Part shown: positions 34,081-41,974 of the stretch, piece after piece
Numbering within the stretch: the stretch's first letter is position 1
How the letters are laid out: every line of letters starts with the position of its first letter
NCBI GenBank assembly: GCA_016186945.1
Contig: JACPKR010000007.1
Coordinates: 1 to 50,790, forward strand
Reading direction: 5' to 3'
Source: Deltaproteobacteria bacterium
GTDB lineage: Bacteria; Bdellovibrionota_B; Oligoflexia; Oligoflexales; Bog-1112
Length of the DNA: 50,790 nucleotides
Position numbers and translations under genes: made by a program
Notes under the pieces: model-generated
Seen by the model: the letters and a program-made list of their open reading frames with translations, nothing else
The model's database searches: none
Told to the model about the DNA's origin: nothing

Positions 34081-34564
34081 AAGCATCTGACTTCAATGGA
34101 AAACCAAAAAACCCAACACGAGAATTAGTCCTTGCTCCCTGCCTGACAAAGAGCGCACAAATTTTCAGGCTTTTTGGTTTTTTGGAACCTAAAAAATCGT
34201 AGAGAAAATCCATAGTCCTGCCGGTGTCAACAATGTCTTCGATTATCAGAACATCCTTCCCCTCCCAATCTACAGAGGGGCTAAACTCAAGCTTCACATT
34301 TCCTGTCGACTTTGTATCCACGTAAGAGGAAACCTTAAGGAAATCTATGTTTAAAGGCACCCTCAAATGACGAACCAAGTCAGCAGTGAAGATAAATGCA
34401 CCCTTCATGACACTGATCAATACCAAGGCTGGAGACGAGGCATATTCCAGACTAATTTCATTTGCCAGTTCCCTCACTCGCTTTTGAAGCTCTTCTTCAC
34501 TAACTGCAACGCGAAAGCTCTGATTTGACAATCTTTTTGTAAGATTCGCCAATTCGTTTTCCAA
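34004..34564 (-). CDS. hpt: Hypoxanthine phosphoribosyltransferase
   Basis: 186 residues starting at TTG 34564, with GAGG 8 bases upstream. The PRPP-binding motif VLIIEDIVDTGRT is intact, with the N-terminal LISVMKGAFIF loop and C-terminal FIVGYGLDYNQRYRELP typical of HPRT. It converts hypoxanthine or guanine plus PRPP to IMP or GMP (purine salvage). It overlaps the convergent small gene by 77 bases. Confidence 0.94.
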   Translation of the reverse strand: MENELANLTKRLSNQSFRVAVSEEELQKRVRELANEISLEYASSPALVLISVMKGAFIFTADLVRHLRVPLNIDFLKVSSYVDTKSTGNVKLEFSPSVDWEGKDVLIIEDIVDTGRTMDFLYDFLGSKKPKSLKICALFVRQGARTNSRVGFFGFPLKSDAFIVGYGLDYNQRYRELPCVVELLGP

Positions 34565-34715
34565 ATCCCCATCCTCACTTTCTATAATGTGCGTAGAAGG
34601 CTAAAAGCTGTGAAATCGACGTCTGTTAAGGCTTCTGTACGCGAATATTATTGACTTTTATTTTCTTTTATGCAACAAAAGAGACCTAGTTTCACAAATT
34701 TTCTCGGGTGTTCCC

Positions 34716-34952
34716 ATGGAAATAAAAAAAATCGAAGAGTTCCGTAATAACAAAATCAAACGTCTTCCTCCTTCCGTTATAAAAGACATCGAACTTAAAA
34801 ACCAGGCACGTCGGCTCGCCAATCTTGCTCCGATTAAAATCAAGGTCCGCATGTGCATTGCTTGCAACCAACCTTTTGAATCTGCGGGCAATCGCACCTG
34901 TGGCTGCAATACCCGGAGCACGGGTTACATCGCAGGGCGCGAGATCATTTAG
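34716..34952 (+). CDS. Small zinc-ribbon-like protein
   Basis: 78 residues. A basic helical N half (IKKIEEFRNNKIKRLPPSVI) precedes a four-cysteine cluster, C-x2-C-x10-C-x-C (MCIACNQPFESAG, then TCGC), likely to bind zinc. It could be a small nucleic-acid or ribosome-associated protein. The exact family is unknown. Confidence 0.65.
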   Translation: MEIKKIEEFRNNKIKRLPPSVIKDIELKNQARRLANLAPIKIKVRMCIACNQPFESAGNRTCGCNTRSTGYIAGREII

Positions 34953-34991
34953 AAATTCCTGGTTTTTTTCATTCCTATAATTAGTTATAGT

Positions 34992-35158
34992 TATAGTATT
35001 CAAGATAATCAATTTGGGGAAAAACTTTTTGAAAAAAGTTCTTTCCCCAAGCCCCTTTTTAAAAACTTCAATATTTAAAGTTTTTTGGGGGGAGGTGTGG
35101 AGGGGAGCTTTTTTTCAAAAAAGGTCCTCTCCACAAATTCTTTTTCTCAAAGACTATA
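34992..35158 (-). repeat. Dispersed repeat family B, copy 2, inverted
   Basis: Reverse-oriented copy of the elements at 6412 and 41795. Its ends are TATAGTATTCAAG and AAGACTATA. The same two hairpins are present in reversed order, with a few changed bases. It lies between two plus-strand small genes. Confidence 0.88.
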
Positions 35159-35206
35159 GCTACAATTTTCTGTCGTTCCTCCGAAGGGTTACTTAAGAGG
35201 AGCGAC

Positions 35207-35557
35207 ATGACAAGCCCCGTTTACTTCAATCGCAAACCATATACTGTCACATACAAGGATTGGCATACCGGCGAACTTGTGAGAGTTAAGCGTCGCCCCT
35301 CCACCCTTGAGCACAATATATTTCCCTTAGACATTGTTGAATTGAAGCAGACGAAAAACGTCGATTGGCAAGAAGGCGATGAATTCGAGGTCAAACATAT
35401 CAGCGATCGAAGTCCAAATGTTCTCCAGATTCAAAATGACGATGGGGAAGCAACCTTTGTGGAAGCCTATGACGTAACCCTTGAGGAAGAAGTAGCACCG
35501 CGTGGCAAACGTTCCATTGACGATCCGAAGAGGAACAAATACCTCAACTGGCCTTAA
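35207..35557 (+). CDS. Hypothetical small protein, beta-rich
   Basis: 116 residues with AGAGGAG five bases before the ATG. Many alternating hydrophobic strands and charged turns suggest a small beta-barrel (SH3/OB-like), e.g. WQEGDEFEVKHI. No signal peptide, no cysteines. Its TAA stop overlaps that of the convergent lipoprotein gene through a shared TTAA. Family unknown. Confidence 0.65.
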   Translation: MTSPVYFNRKPYTVTYKDWHTGELVRVKRRPSTLEHNIFPLDIVELKQTKNVDWQEGDEFEVKHISDRSPNVLQIQNDDGEATFVEAYDVTLEEEVAPRGKRSIDDPKRNKYLNWP

Positions 35558-37134
35558 TACCCCACACACTCGGGCGGATCGAGGCTTTCCACATCTTCTT
35601 CTGTTTCAAAGTTCTTGATCATCAAGGTAGTCATGGCCCAGCCTTTCAGCTCTCCCTTTTTCCCCCTAACTTTTGCGCGAAGGAATTGTTCTCCGTTTTT
35701 GTTTGGCCCTCCGTCCCAGAACGTGCGTTCAAATTCCTTTTTTGTCTCGGACCGAACGCCTATTCTCTCTATCACTGACCAGACGGTTCGTCCGTGTGAG
35801 CAACGGACAAGTTTCTCCAGTTCCAGCGTGCGCACGTCCAATTGGAAAGCTAAGTGGAAGGGGACGGGTGCACCCTGTTCGAATATTTTTTGCTCGGTTT
35901 TGAAGACAAATTCCGTCTCTCCGGAAAGCCCTCCTGGAGAACTTAGGTAGGACGTGAAAATCTTATGGTCGTAGTCGTCGATATCTCCCCACTCGTAGGG
36001 ATCGTTTTCCCCTTGGGTGCGGAAACTGACCCCTTTCCCCACTTGGACGCATTCTTCCTTCGAAAGGAGAAGACTTTCTCTATGGTCGTAGGCGAGTTGA
36101 GCACAAACATCGACCACGAGTTCCCCCAACCTGTGGAGCTGCCACTTTGTTAACCATAAGGGATTGGCATCCAGACGACTGCCTCCCACCATTTTCCCAG
36201 ATGCTCCACTCAGCATAATGACGACCTTATCGTTTTTCGTTATGACTCCGTCGGTTCTTAGCCTCCTCAGTGGGATTTCATGCGGGGTCAGTTGGAGAGG
36301 TGTTTCAAAAAACGTGTTGTCCTGGGGGAGGACGTAATGAGCTTCGATCAATTCTCCTGAGTCCGCCCCTTGCGCTTCGAGGCATGCAGAGAGGGCAAAG
36401 GGGCAGTGGATGATCTCCAACCCCTTCGGTACTATTTTTTCCTCGCCGCTGCTATGTTGCACGAGAGGAAAATATCGCGCTGAAAACACTTGCGCAGGGC
36501 TGGTTCTTAGCCTGAGCAAGTCCTCCGGGACATCGCGAAAATTTTTGGACTGCAGGACCGGCGATTCCTTCGGCAGTTGAATGACAGTTTTGCTCTCAGC
36601 ATCCTGCCAAGTGAAGCCGCTGTTAAGAATTTCCATGAGTTCCTTGGCAAAGAGGACGCGCAGGTCTCGCTCGGCCAGACTTCCCTGGCGATGGGCCTGC
36701 GCCACTTGCCAAATCCAGGAAAATTTCTCCTCGGAACTTGCGGGATCTTTGGGAAGTTTCAGTCCTTTGAGCTTCTCTGAAAGCCATTGTCCGTACGCAG
36801 CGATCTGAATTTTGAACGAGTCGCCGTCCGCACCCTCAGCAACACGAAGATCTTGGCGAGAGATCCCGAAAGCGGTCTGGCCGATGACAGGGCCCTTCTC
36901 TTCTGCACCGTAGAGGGTAAACGCTTTCCTGGGATTCATCCGCGACTCGAGGTAAGCCACAGCCATCAGGAGGCGAGGGGGAAGGCCATACTTTGCGGCA
37001 CTCTCCAAGAAAGCCTGTTCTACGGGCGACTCGGGCCCCTTGCTTCCTCCATGCTTTCCGCCCGAGTCTCCGCAGGAGACTACTAAAGAGAGCAAAAAGA
37101 AAAACGATAGTCCTGTAACTTGCAATTTTGGCAT
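35554..37134 (-). CDS. Lipoprotein with lysozyme-like (SLT) domain
   Basis: 526 residues; GGAGGGGC lies upstream of the ATG. Lipobox SLVVSC (Cys21). Residues about 38-180 resemble a soluble lytic transglycosylase fold with candidate catalytic Glu63 (AVAYLESRMNP) and a later AFGISRQDL. The remaining 340 residues are unfamiliar, with conserved-looking Cys/His elements (EIIHCPFALSACLEAQ, then LIEAHYVLP). It probably cleaves peptidoglycan or binds it at the outer membrane. The second half may be a substrate-recognition domain. Confidence 0.7.
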   Translation of the reverse strand: MPKLQVTGLSFFFLLSLVVSCGDSGGKHGGSKGPESPVEQAFLESAAKYGLPPRLLMAVAYLESRMNPRKAFTLYGAEEKGPVIGQTAFGISRQDLRVAEGADGDSFKIQIAAYGQWLSEKLKGLKLPKDPASSEEKFSWIWQVAQAHRQGSLAERDLRVLFAKELMEILNSGFTWQDAESKTVIQLPKESPVLQSKNFRDVPEDLLRLRTSPAQVFSARYFPLVQHSSGEEKIVPKGLEIIHCPFALSACLEAQGADSGELIEAHYVLPQDNTFFETPLQLTPHEIPLRRLRTDGVITKNDKVVIMLSGASGKMVGGSRLDANPLWLTKWQLHRLGELVVDVCAQLAYDHRESLLLSKEECVQVGKGVSFRTQGENDPYEWGDIDDYDHKIFTSYLSSPGGLSGETEFVFKTEQKIFEQGAPVPFHLAFQLDVRTLELEKLVRCSHGRTVWSVIERIGVRSETKKEFERTFWDGGPNKNGEQFLRAKVRGKKGELKGWAMTTLMIKNFETEEDVESLDPPECVGY

Positions 37135-37154
37135 TCCTGCCCCTCCTTTTTGCC

Positions 37155-37183
37155 TTGCGAGAAAATTCGGTGTCTTATATCTT
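37155..37183 (+). promoter_or_regulatory. Likely promoter of tRNA-Ala
   Basis: TTGCGA (37155-37160), a 17-base spacer and TATCTT (37178-37183), ending 12 bases before the tRNA. Both boxes match four of six consensus bases. Confidence 0.45.
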
Positions 37184-37195
37184 CCAAAAAATCAA

Positions 37196-37271
37196 GGGGG
37201 CTTAGCTCAGCTGGTAGAGCGTTGGATTTGCATTCCAAAGGTCAGGAGTTCGACTCTCCTAGCCTCCACCA
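37196..37271 (+). tRNA. tRNA-Ala (anticodon TGC)
   Basis: A 76-nt cloverleaf with encoded CCA. Acceptor stem GGGGGCT/AGCCTCC contains the G3-U70 pair that marks alanine tRNAs. The anticodon loop TTTGCAT gives anticodon TGC. D stem GCTC/GAGC and T stem AGGAG/CTCCT pair fully. Confidence 0.97.
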
Positions 37272-37332
37272 ATCGACCGTTCCTTTTCTCGTCTATTTCT
37301 GAAGTTCTCAGAAATACTATAGCATAGTCCCG

Positions 37333-37453
37333 TAATGCCTAAGCCAATGGGGGCAAAAAGGGAATTCTTGGAGGAACCAGCTGCGCAGTTTCCTCCAAAC
37401 CACCTCCTTGCTCCAACTGTGCTTCAAGTGTGCTCCAAGTGGCTCACGCATTA
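37333..37453. repeat. Repeat family A, copy 7, shortened and diverged
   Basis: 121 bp with diverged termini (TAATGCCTAAGCC and GGCTCACGCATTA). The G-rich arm is lost, and a short duplication (GCTTCAAGTGTGCTCCAAGTG) occurs near the right end. It lies 61 bases after tRNA-Ala and ends 1 base from the stop of the methyltransferase gene. Confidence 0.85.
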
Positions 37454-37454
37454 C

Positions 37455-38258
37455 CTACTTTTCCGCTACAATGTAGGCTACCCAAGCTTCGCAGTCTTCC
37501 CCCTCTTCGGAAGGGGTAAACACGCCATCACCTTCGCCGTCGTCGTCGGATCCCTCCCAGTAAACGGTAGACTTCCTAAACCCAACTTCCTCAAGCAGCT
37601 CGCGCAATTCGGGGATGGTCCACATGCGCCAATCGTACGTGAAAACGCGTTCTCTCTTTCTTTCCCCTTTTCTTTTGAAATGGATGTAGAACATTGCATG
37701 ATGAGTAATCGGATTAAAGGTGTCTTGATCCCAGAAGTAGCTGAAGTTTTCGTCTTCATGCTCCGTTTCGTCGACGTTAGGCTCCCAACACTGACTGCCT
37801 CCGAAGCAATCCAGGATCAAGACCCCATCTTTTTTCAGGGACGTGAAGACAGATTGAAAATACTGGCGGAGCGTGTTCCTTTTCTTAAAACCGAAGTAGC
37901 TGAAGTTTAGAGCACAAACAATATCGACGGCGGGCAAGTCTTGATCTAGGACGTTCTTCTGTAAAATTTCAAGCCGACTTGCCTGAGAGCTAGTCAGCTG
38001 AGAAACATAGTGAGTCCTTCCGTAGGCGATCGGTTCGGGATCAAAGTCGACACCCACGGCGCGGTATTTTCCCCCCAGTTTGGTCCATGCACAAGAGATG
38101 GCAAAAGCCGCGCAGAAGTCTTCGCGTAGTAGGAAAGGATCCTTACCCCGTAGCTCCTTATAGGTATCGCGCATAAACTTGGCATCTGCATCGGGAGATT
38201 GCACCGCCAGAGCATAGTAATGGTACTTATCGAATGGTTTTCCCTTTTTTTTTGCCAA
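37455..38258 (-). CDS. Class I SAM-dependent methyltransferase
   Basis: 267 residues starting at TTG 38258, with AAGGAGAG upstream. The fold shows motif I-like LREDFCAAFAISCAW, the acidic motif II in AVGVDFDPEPIAYG and motif IV-like DIVCALNFSYFGF, with a GVLILDCFGG strand later. The substrate is unknown. A very acidic tail region (SDDDGEGDGVF) follows. Confidence 0.8.
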   Translation of the reverse strand: MAKKKGKPFDKYHYYALAVQSPDADAKFMRDTYKELRGKDPFLLREDFCAAFAISCAWTKLGGKYRAVGVDFDPEPIAYGRTHYVSQLTSSQASRLEILQKNVLDQDLPAVDIVCALNFSYFGFKKRNTLRQYFQSVFTSLKKDGVLILDCFGGSQCWEPNVDETEHEDENFSYFWDQDTFNPITHHAMFYIHFKRKGERKRERVFTYDWRMWTIPELRELLEEVGFRKSTVYWEGSDDDGEGDGVFTPSEEGEDCEAWVAYIVAEK

Positions 38259-38285
38259 AAGCTCTCCTTAGTTGCCCGCTTGTGG

Positions 38286-38390
38286 GCTCCTCCAATGGAT
38301 CTCTTGGAGGAACCAGCTCCGTGCGACGCTTCTCAATGGATCTCTTGGAGGAACCAGCTGCGCAGTTTCCTCCAACCACCTCCTTGCGAA
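38286..38390. repeat. Repeat family A, copy 8, internally duplicated
   Basis: The block TGGATCTCTTGGAGGAACCAG occurs twice; the first copy is interrupted (CTCCGTGCGACGCTTCTCAA). Then follow GCTGCGCAGTTTCC and the CCACCTCCTTGC arm. No terminal repeats remain. It lies in the leader between the methyltransferase and the ClpX-like gene. Confidence 0.8.
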
Positions 38391-38456
38391 TAAATCAAAA
38401 TTATGCTCTATAATTCCCACCGGACCCACGCACCCCCAACAATGATGAGTTTCATA

Positions 38457-40064
38457 ATGAGTGAAAAAAACTTCCCTAGCCATGAGGAAATTCAGAGAGA
38501 GTTTGAAGATTTCGTCAAAAAACGCTTCGGCAGTAATGTTAAAGTTATCTCGCACGAGTTTTCCCTTCATCCCAAAACTCAGACGAAGCAGGCAAATACA
38601 GCAAGTAGGAATTCGACATCTTCTGACTTGACCTTCAACCTCAAGCCGAAAGATGTCAAGGCTTACCTCGATCGCTTTATCATCGAGCAGGACGAGGCCA
38701 AGAAAGCGTTAAGCATTGCGTTATGTGACCACTACAATCAGGTTAACGACCACCTTAAAAACCCATCCAGCAGAGTCCAGGAAAACTATGCGAAACAGAA
38801 CGTTCTCATCCTCGGTCCCACAGGGGTAGGAAAAACCTACATGATCAGGCAAATTGCCAGGTTGATCGGTGTTCCCTTTGTAAAAGCAGATGCAACACGT
38901 TTTACGGAAACAGGCTACGTCGGTGCCAACGTGGACGACTTAATCAAGGAACTGGTCAATCAAGCAGGTGGAGACATCGGCCGTGCTCAGTATGGGATTG
39001 TATACCTGGACGAAGCAGACAAGTTAGCCACACCCCGCCATTTAGTCGGCGGGCGTGATGTTTCCGGACGAGGTGTGCAGATGGGCCTACTCAAGTTAAT
39101 GGAGGAGACGGAACTTGACCTCCGGGCCGCACACGACCCTGCTTCTCAAATGCAGGCCTTTCTCGAAATGCAGCAGAAAGGGAAGGTCGAACGGCAGCTC
39201 GTCAATACGCGCCACATTCTTTTCATTGTAAGCGGTGCGTTTACAGGCTTGGACACGCTCATTTCCAAACGGCTCAATAAAAATAACATTGGCTTTTCAC
39301 GTTCGGTTCAGAGCGTGAAAACGCGCGATGAAGTTTACAACTATGCTGAAACTCAAGACTTCATCGAATATGGTTTTGAACCTGAATTCATCGGTCGGCT
39401 TCCCGTCAGAGTCTCGTGCCATCATTTGAACAAGGATGCCCTATTTTCCATTTTGAAAAATTCGGAAGGTTCCCTCATCCGCCAGTACGAATTCGCATTC
39501 GCTGCTTATGGGATCGACGTGAAGTTTTGCGATAAAGCTCTGCAAGCGATCGCTAGGAAAGCTTCCGTGGAGAAGACAGGGGCCAGAGGTCTTATGACCA
39601 TTCTCGAAAAGATTCTGCGCGATTTCAAGTTCATGCTTCCCTCGACACACATTCTCAACTTGGAAATCACGGAAGCAATGATCAAGCATCCTGAGAAGGA
39701 GTTGAGAAAACTTCTGAAAAACTTTCCCCAAGACGACCGTGATGAAATCAAATTGATTAAGGCGTTTGAAAGTCTTTTCTTTGCAGAACATCGCATGAAA
39801 TTGTATTTTGACGCTGATGCGATTCAATATCTTGTCCAACGGGCAAAGTCGGAACAAATTCCAGCAGATCAACTTTGTAGAGACCTTCTGCAAAGCTTTG
39901 AGCACGGACTCAAACTCATAGGGCAAAACACAGGACAAACTGAATTTGTGATTAATGCGGAAACTGTAAAGCATCCTAGGCAAGGATTGGAAAAAATGGT
40001 AAAGGATTCCTATAAGATAAATGGAAAAGACCCCTTCTTAGAGGAAGAGAAACATGAGAATTGA
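38457..40064 (+). CDS. ClpX-like AAA+ ATPase without zinc-binding domain
   Basis: 535 residues from ATG 38457; starts at 38403 and 38442 are alternatives. It matches the ClpX ATPase core: Walker A GPTGVGKT (120-127), pore loop GYVG, Walker [11 protein letters not shown], sensor-type [10 protein letters not shown] and the IGF loop (278-280) that docks on ClpP. The N-terminal C4 zinc finger of ClpX is absent, replaced by about 85 unrelated residues. The C terminus is about 100 residues longer than usual and appears to repeat the small helical lid domain ([16 protein letters not shown] onward). It is probably an alternative unfoldase for ClpP with different substrate recruitment. It overlaps guaC by 11 bases. 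Confidence 0.85.
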   Translation: MSEKNFPSHEEIQREFEDFVKKRFGSNVKVISHEFSLHPKTQTKQANTASRNSTSSDLTFNLKPKDVKAYLDRFIIEQDEAKKALSIALCDHYNQVNDHLKNPSSRVQENYAKQNVLILGPTGVGKTYMIRQIARLIGVPFVKADATRFTETGYVGANVDDLIKELVNQAGGDIGRAQYGIVYLDEADKLATPRHLVGGRDVSGRGVQMGLLKLMEETELDLRAAHDPASQMQAFLEMQQKGKVERQLVNTRHILFIVSGAFTGLDTLISKRLNKNNIGFSRSVQSVKTRDEVYNYAETQDFIEYGFEPEFIGRLPVRVSCHHLNKDALFSILKNSEGSLIRQYEFAFAAYGIDVKFCDKALQAIARKASVEKTGARGLMTILEKILRDFKFMLPSTHILNLEITEAMIKHPEKELRKLLKNFPQDDRDEIKLIKAFESLFFAEHRMKLYFDADAIQYLVQRAKSEQIPADQLCRDLLQSFEHGLKLIGQNTGQTEFVINAETVKHPRQGLEKMVKDSYKINGKDPFLEEEKHEN

Positions 40065-41097
40065 TACCGAACCGAAACTTGGGTTCAAAGATGTCTTGAT
40101 TCGTCCCAAACGCTCTACCCTGGAGTCTCGCTCGGACGTGTCCCTAAGTAGGCAATTCACCTTTAAACATGCCGAGGGCGAGTGGAACGGTGTACCCATT
40201 ATGATTGCCAACATGGATACGGTGGGCACGTTCAGGATGGCAAAAAGCGCTGCGGAATTCCAAATTCTAACTACCGTTCACAAACATTACTCACTTCAGG
40301 AATGGGGTGCTTTCCTCAAAAAGATAGAGCCTGCGGTCTATGACTATGTTGCCATCAGCCTTGGGATTTCCAACAAGGAGTTTGCCAAGCTTGAAGAGAT
40401 TATGGGATCGTTCCCGCAACTTCGCTTCATCTGTATAGATGTTGCGAACGGTTATACAGAACGTTTTGTCGAGTTTGTGAGGAAAGTGAGAGCGAGCTTT
40501 CCCACAAAAATCATCATAGCTGGTAACGTTGTTACAGGGGAAATGGTGGAAGAACTCGTACTTTCCGGCGCAGACATAATCAAGGTCGGCATTGGCCCTG
40601 GCAGTGTTTGCACAACCCGCATCAAGACGGGTGTGGGCTACCCCCAACTTTCCGCGATCATTGAATGCGCTGATGCCGCCCACGGATTGAAGGGTCAAGT
40701 GGTGTCCGATGGTGGTTGCACATGCCCGGGAGATATTGCAAAGGCTTTCGGGGCGGGCGCAGATTTCGTCATGCTCGGAGGAATGTTTGCAGGGCATGAC
40801 GAATGCGACGGAGAAGTGGTCGAACAAGCAGGACAGAAACTCTTCCGTTTCTATGGTATGAGCTCTGACATTGCTATGGAACGGCATAACGGAGGGGTTG
40901 CAGATTACAGAGCCTCTGAAGGCAAGTCGGTCCTCATCCCTTACCGAGGACCCGTGTCGAATACGATCAAAGACCTCCTCGGAGGGGTCAGGTCAGCCTG
41001 CACATACGTAGGTGCAGCGAAACTTAAGGAACTGTCCAAGCGCACAACATTCATCATCGTCGGAGAACAGGAAAATCGTATTTTTGCTGAAAAATAG
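40054..41097 (+). CDS. guaC: GMP reductase
   Basis: 347 residues, full length. IMPDH/GMPR barrel with catalytic Cys186 ([11 protein letters not shown]), the same position as in characterised GMP reductases, and no CBS insert. [15 protein letters not shown] is the family's C-terminal motif. It reduces GMP to IMP with NADPH, complementing hpt in purine salvage. It is translationally linked to the ClpX-like gene. A repeat begins 1 base after the stop. Confidence 0.95.
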   Translation: MRIDTEPKLGFKDVLIRPKRSTLESRSDVSLSRQFTFKHAEGEWNGVPIMIANMDTVGTFRMAKSAAEFQILTTVHKHYSLQEWGAFLKKIEPAVYDYVAISLGISNKEFAKLEEIMGSFPQLRFICIDVANGYTERFVEFVRKVRASFPTKIIIAGNVVTGEMVEELVLSGADIIKVGIGPGSVCTTRIKTGVGYPQLSAIIECADAAHGLKGQVVSDGGCTCPGDIAKAFGAGADFVMLGGMFAGHDECDGEVVEQAGQKLFRFYGMSSDIAMERHNGGVADYRASEGKSVLIPYRGPVSNTIKDLLGGVRSACTYVGAAKLKELSKRTTFIIVGEQENRIFAEK

Positions 41098-41098
41098 G

Positions 41099-41173
41099 TA
41101 ATGCGTAAGCCGCTTCCGCAAGGAGTTGGTTTGGAGGTAACTGCGCAGCTGGTTCCTCCAAGACATTCCTTCT
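41099..41173. repeat. Repeat family A, copy 9, right half deleted
   Basis: The left terminal repeat TAATGCGTAAGCCGCTTCC, the arm and the hairpin are present up to AAGACATTCC. The right arm and terminus are missing. It starts 1 base after the guaC stop. Confidence 0.82.
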
Positions 41174-41197
41174 CGCCACAAATTCTGCTGAGGAGGC

Positions 41198-41731
41198 CTA
41201 TTTTTGATACGTCCCAATCAACTCTGCTCTTCCCAGGATGTGACCTTCCATGGCCGCTTCCAGTTCTGCCTTGGTGGGAGTGCTTTTAAAGGTGAGTTCC
41301 TTATCTAAAGCAAACAATTTGTGAAAATAACGATGCCTGCCAATCGGAGGACAAGGCCCCCCGTAGCCGCTACGTTTCCAATCGTTCAGTCCATCCTTAG
41401 CACCGGGGGGCAATGCCTGGATGTTTTCCGCCAAAGCTTTTACGTTGAGGGGGATATTGTAAAGCACCCAGTGTACCCATGTCCGTTGAGGGTTCTTAGG
41501 ATCGGGAGCGTCAGGATCATCCACAATAAGCGCAAAGGTTTTCGTCCCCTTGGGAGCATGATCCCATTCCAGCGGCGGGGACGTATCTTTACCTTGGCAA
41601 GTGAAAACCTTCGGAATGTCTCCATTGTGTTTGAAAGCAGAAGACTTTATTACCAATCCGTCGCTCTGAGCTGATGCCATAGGCCCTCCTACCAACGTCG
41701 TGAAAGTGAAAACGAACAGGCTCATTCTCAT
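41198..41731 (-). CDS. Secreted YbhB/YbcL (PEBP) family protein
   Basis: 177 residues from ATG 41731; a TTG 18 bases upstream is a weaker start. A signal peptide ends near ASAQS. PEBP signatures: VDDPDAPD, HWVLYNIP and GPCPPIGRHRYFHKLFALD (ligand-pocket residues present). These proteins bind anionic or phospholipid-like ligands. The bacterial role is unclear, with serine-protease inhibition suggested for some. Confidence 0.88.
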   Translation of the reverse strand: MRMSLFVFTFTTLVGGPMASAQSDGLVIKSSAFKHNGDIPKVFTCQGKDTSPPLEWDHAPKGTKTFALIVDDPDAPDPKNPQRTWVHWVLYNIPLNVKALAENIQALPPGAKDGLNDWKRSGYGGPCPPIGRHRYFHKLFALDKELTFKSTPTKAELEAAMEGHILGRAELIGTYQK

Positions 41732-41794
41732 CGTATTATACCCCCACAAAAAAGGAGATTAGACAAAGAAAAAAATAGCCAGCCATTCTTATTA

Positions 41795-41961
41795 TATAGT
41801 ATTTGGGAAAAAGAATTTGTGAAGAGGACCTTTTTTGAAAAAAAGTTCCCCTCCACGCCTCCCCCCAAAAAACTTTAGATATTGAAGTTTTTGAAAAGGG
41901 GCTTGGGGAAAGAACTTTTTTCAAAAAGTTTTTCCCAAAATTGATTATCTTGAATACTATA
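41795..41961 (+). repeat. Dispersed repeat family B, copy 3, complete
   Basis: 167 bp with perfect ends TATAGTATT and AATACTATA. Two hairpins: GAGGACCTTTTTT paired with AAAAAAAGTTCCCCTC, and GGGGAAAGAACTTTTTT paired with AAAAAGTTTTTCCC. It ends 14 bases before the serB-serA fusion, whose ribosome site (GGAGA) lies just outside. Confidence 0.9.
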
Positions 41962-41974
41962 TTTTGGAGAAAGT

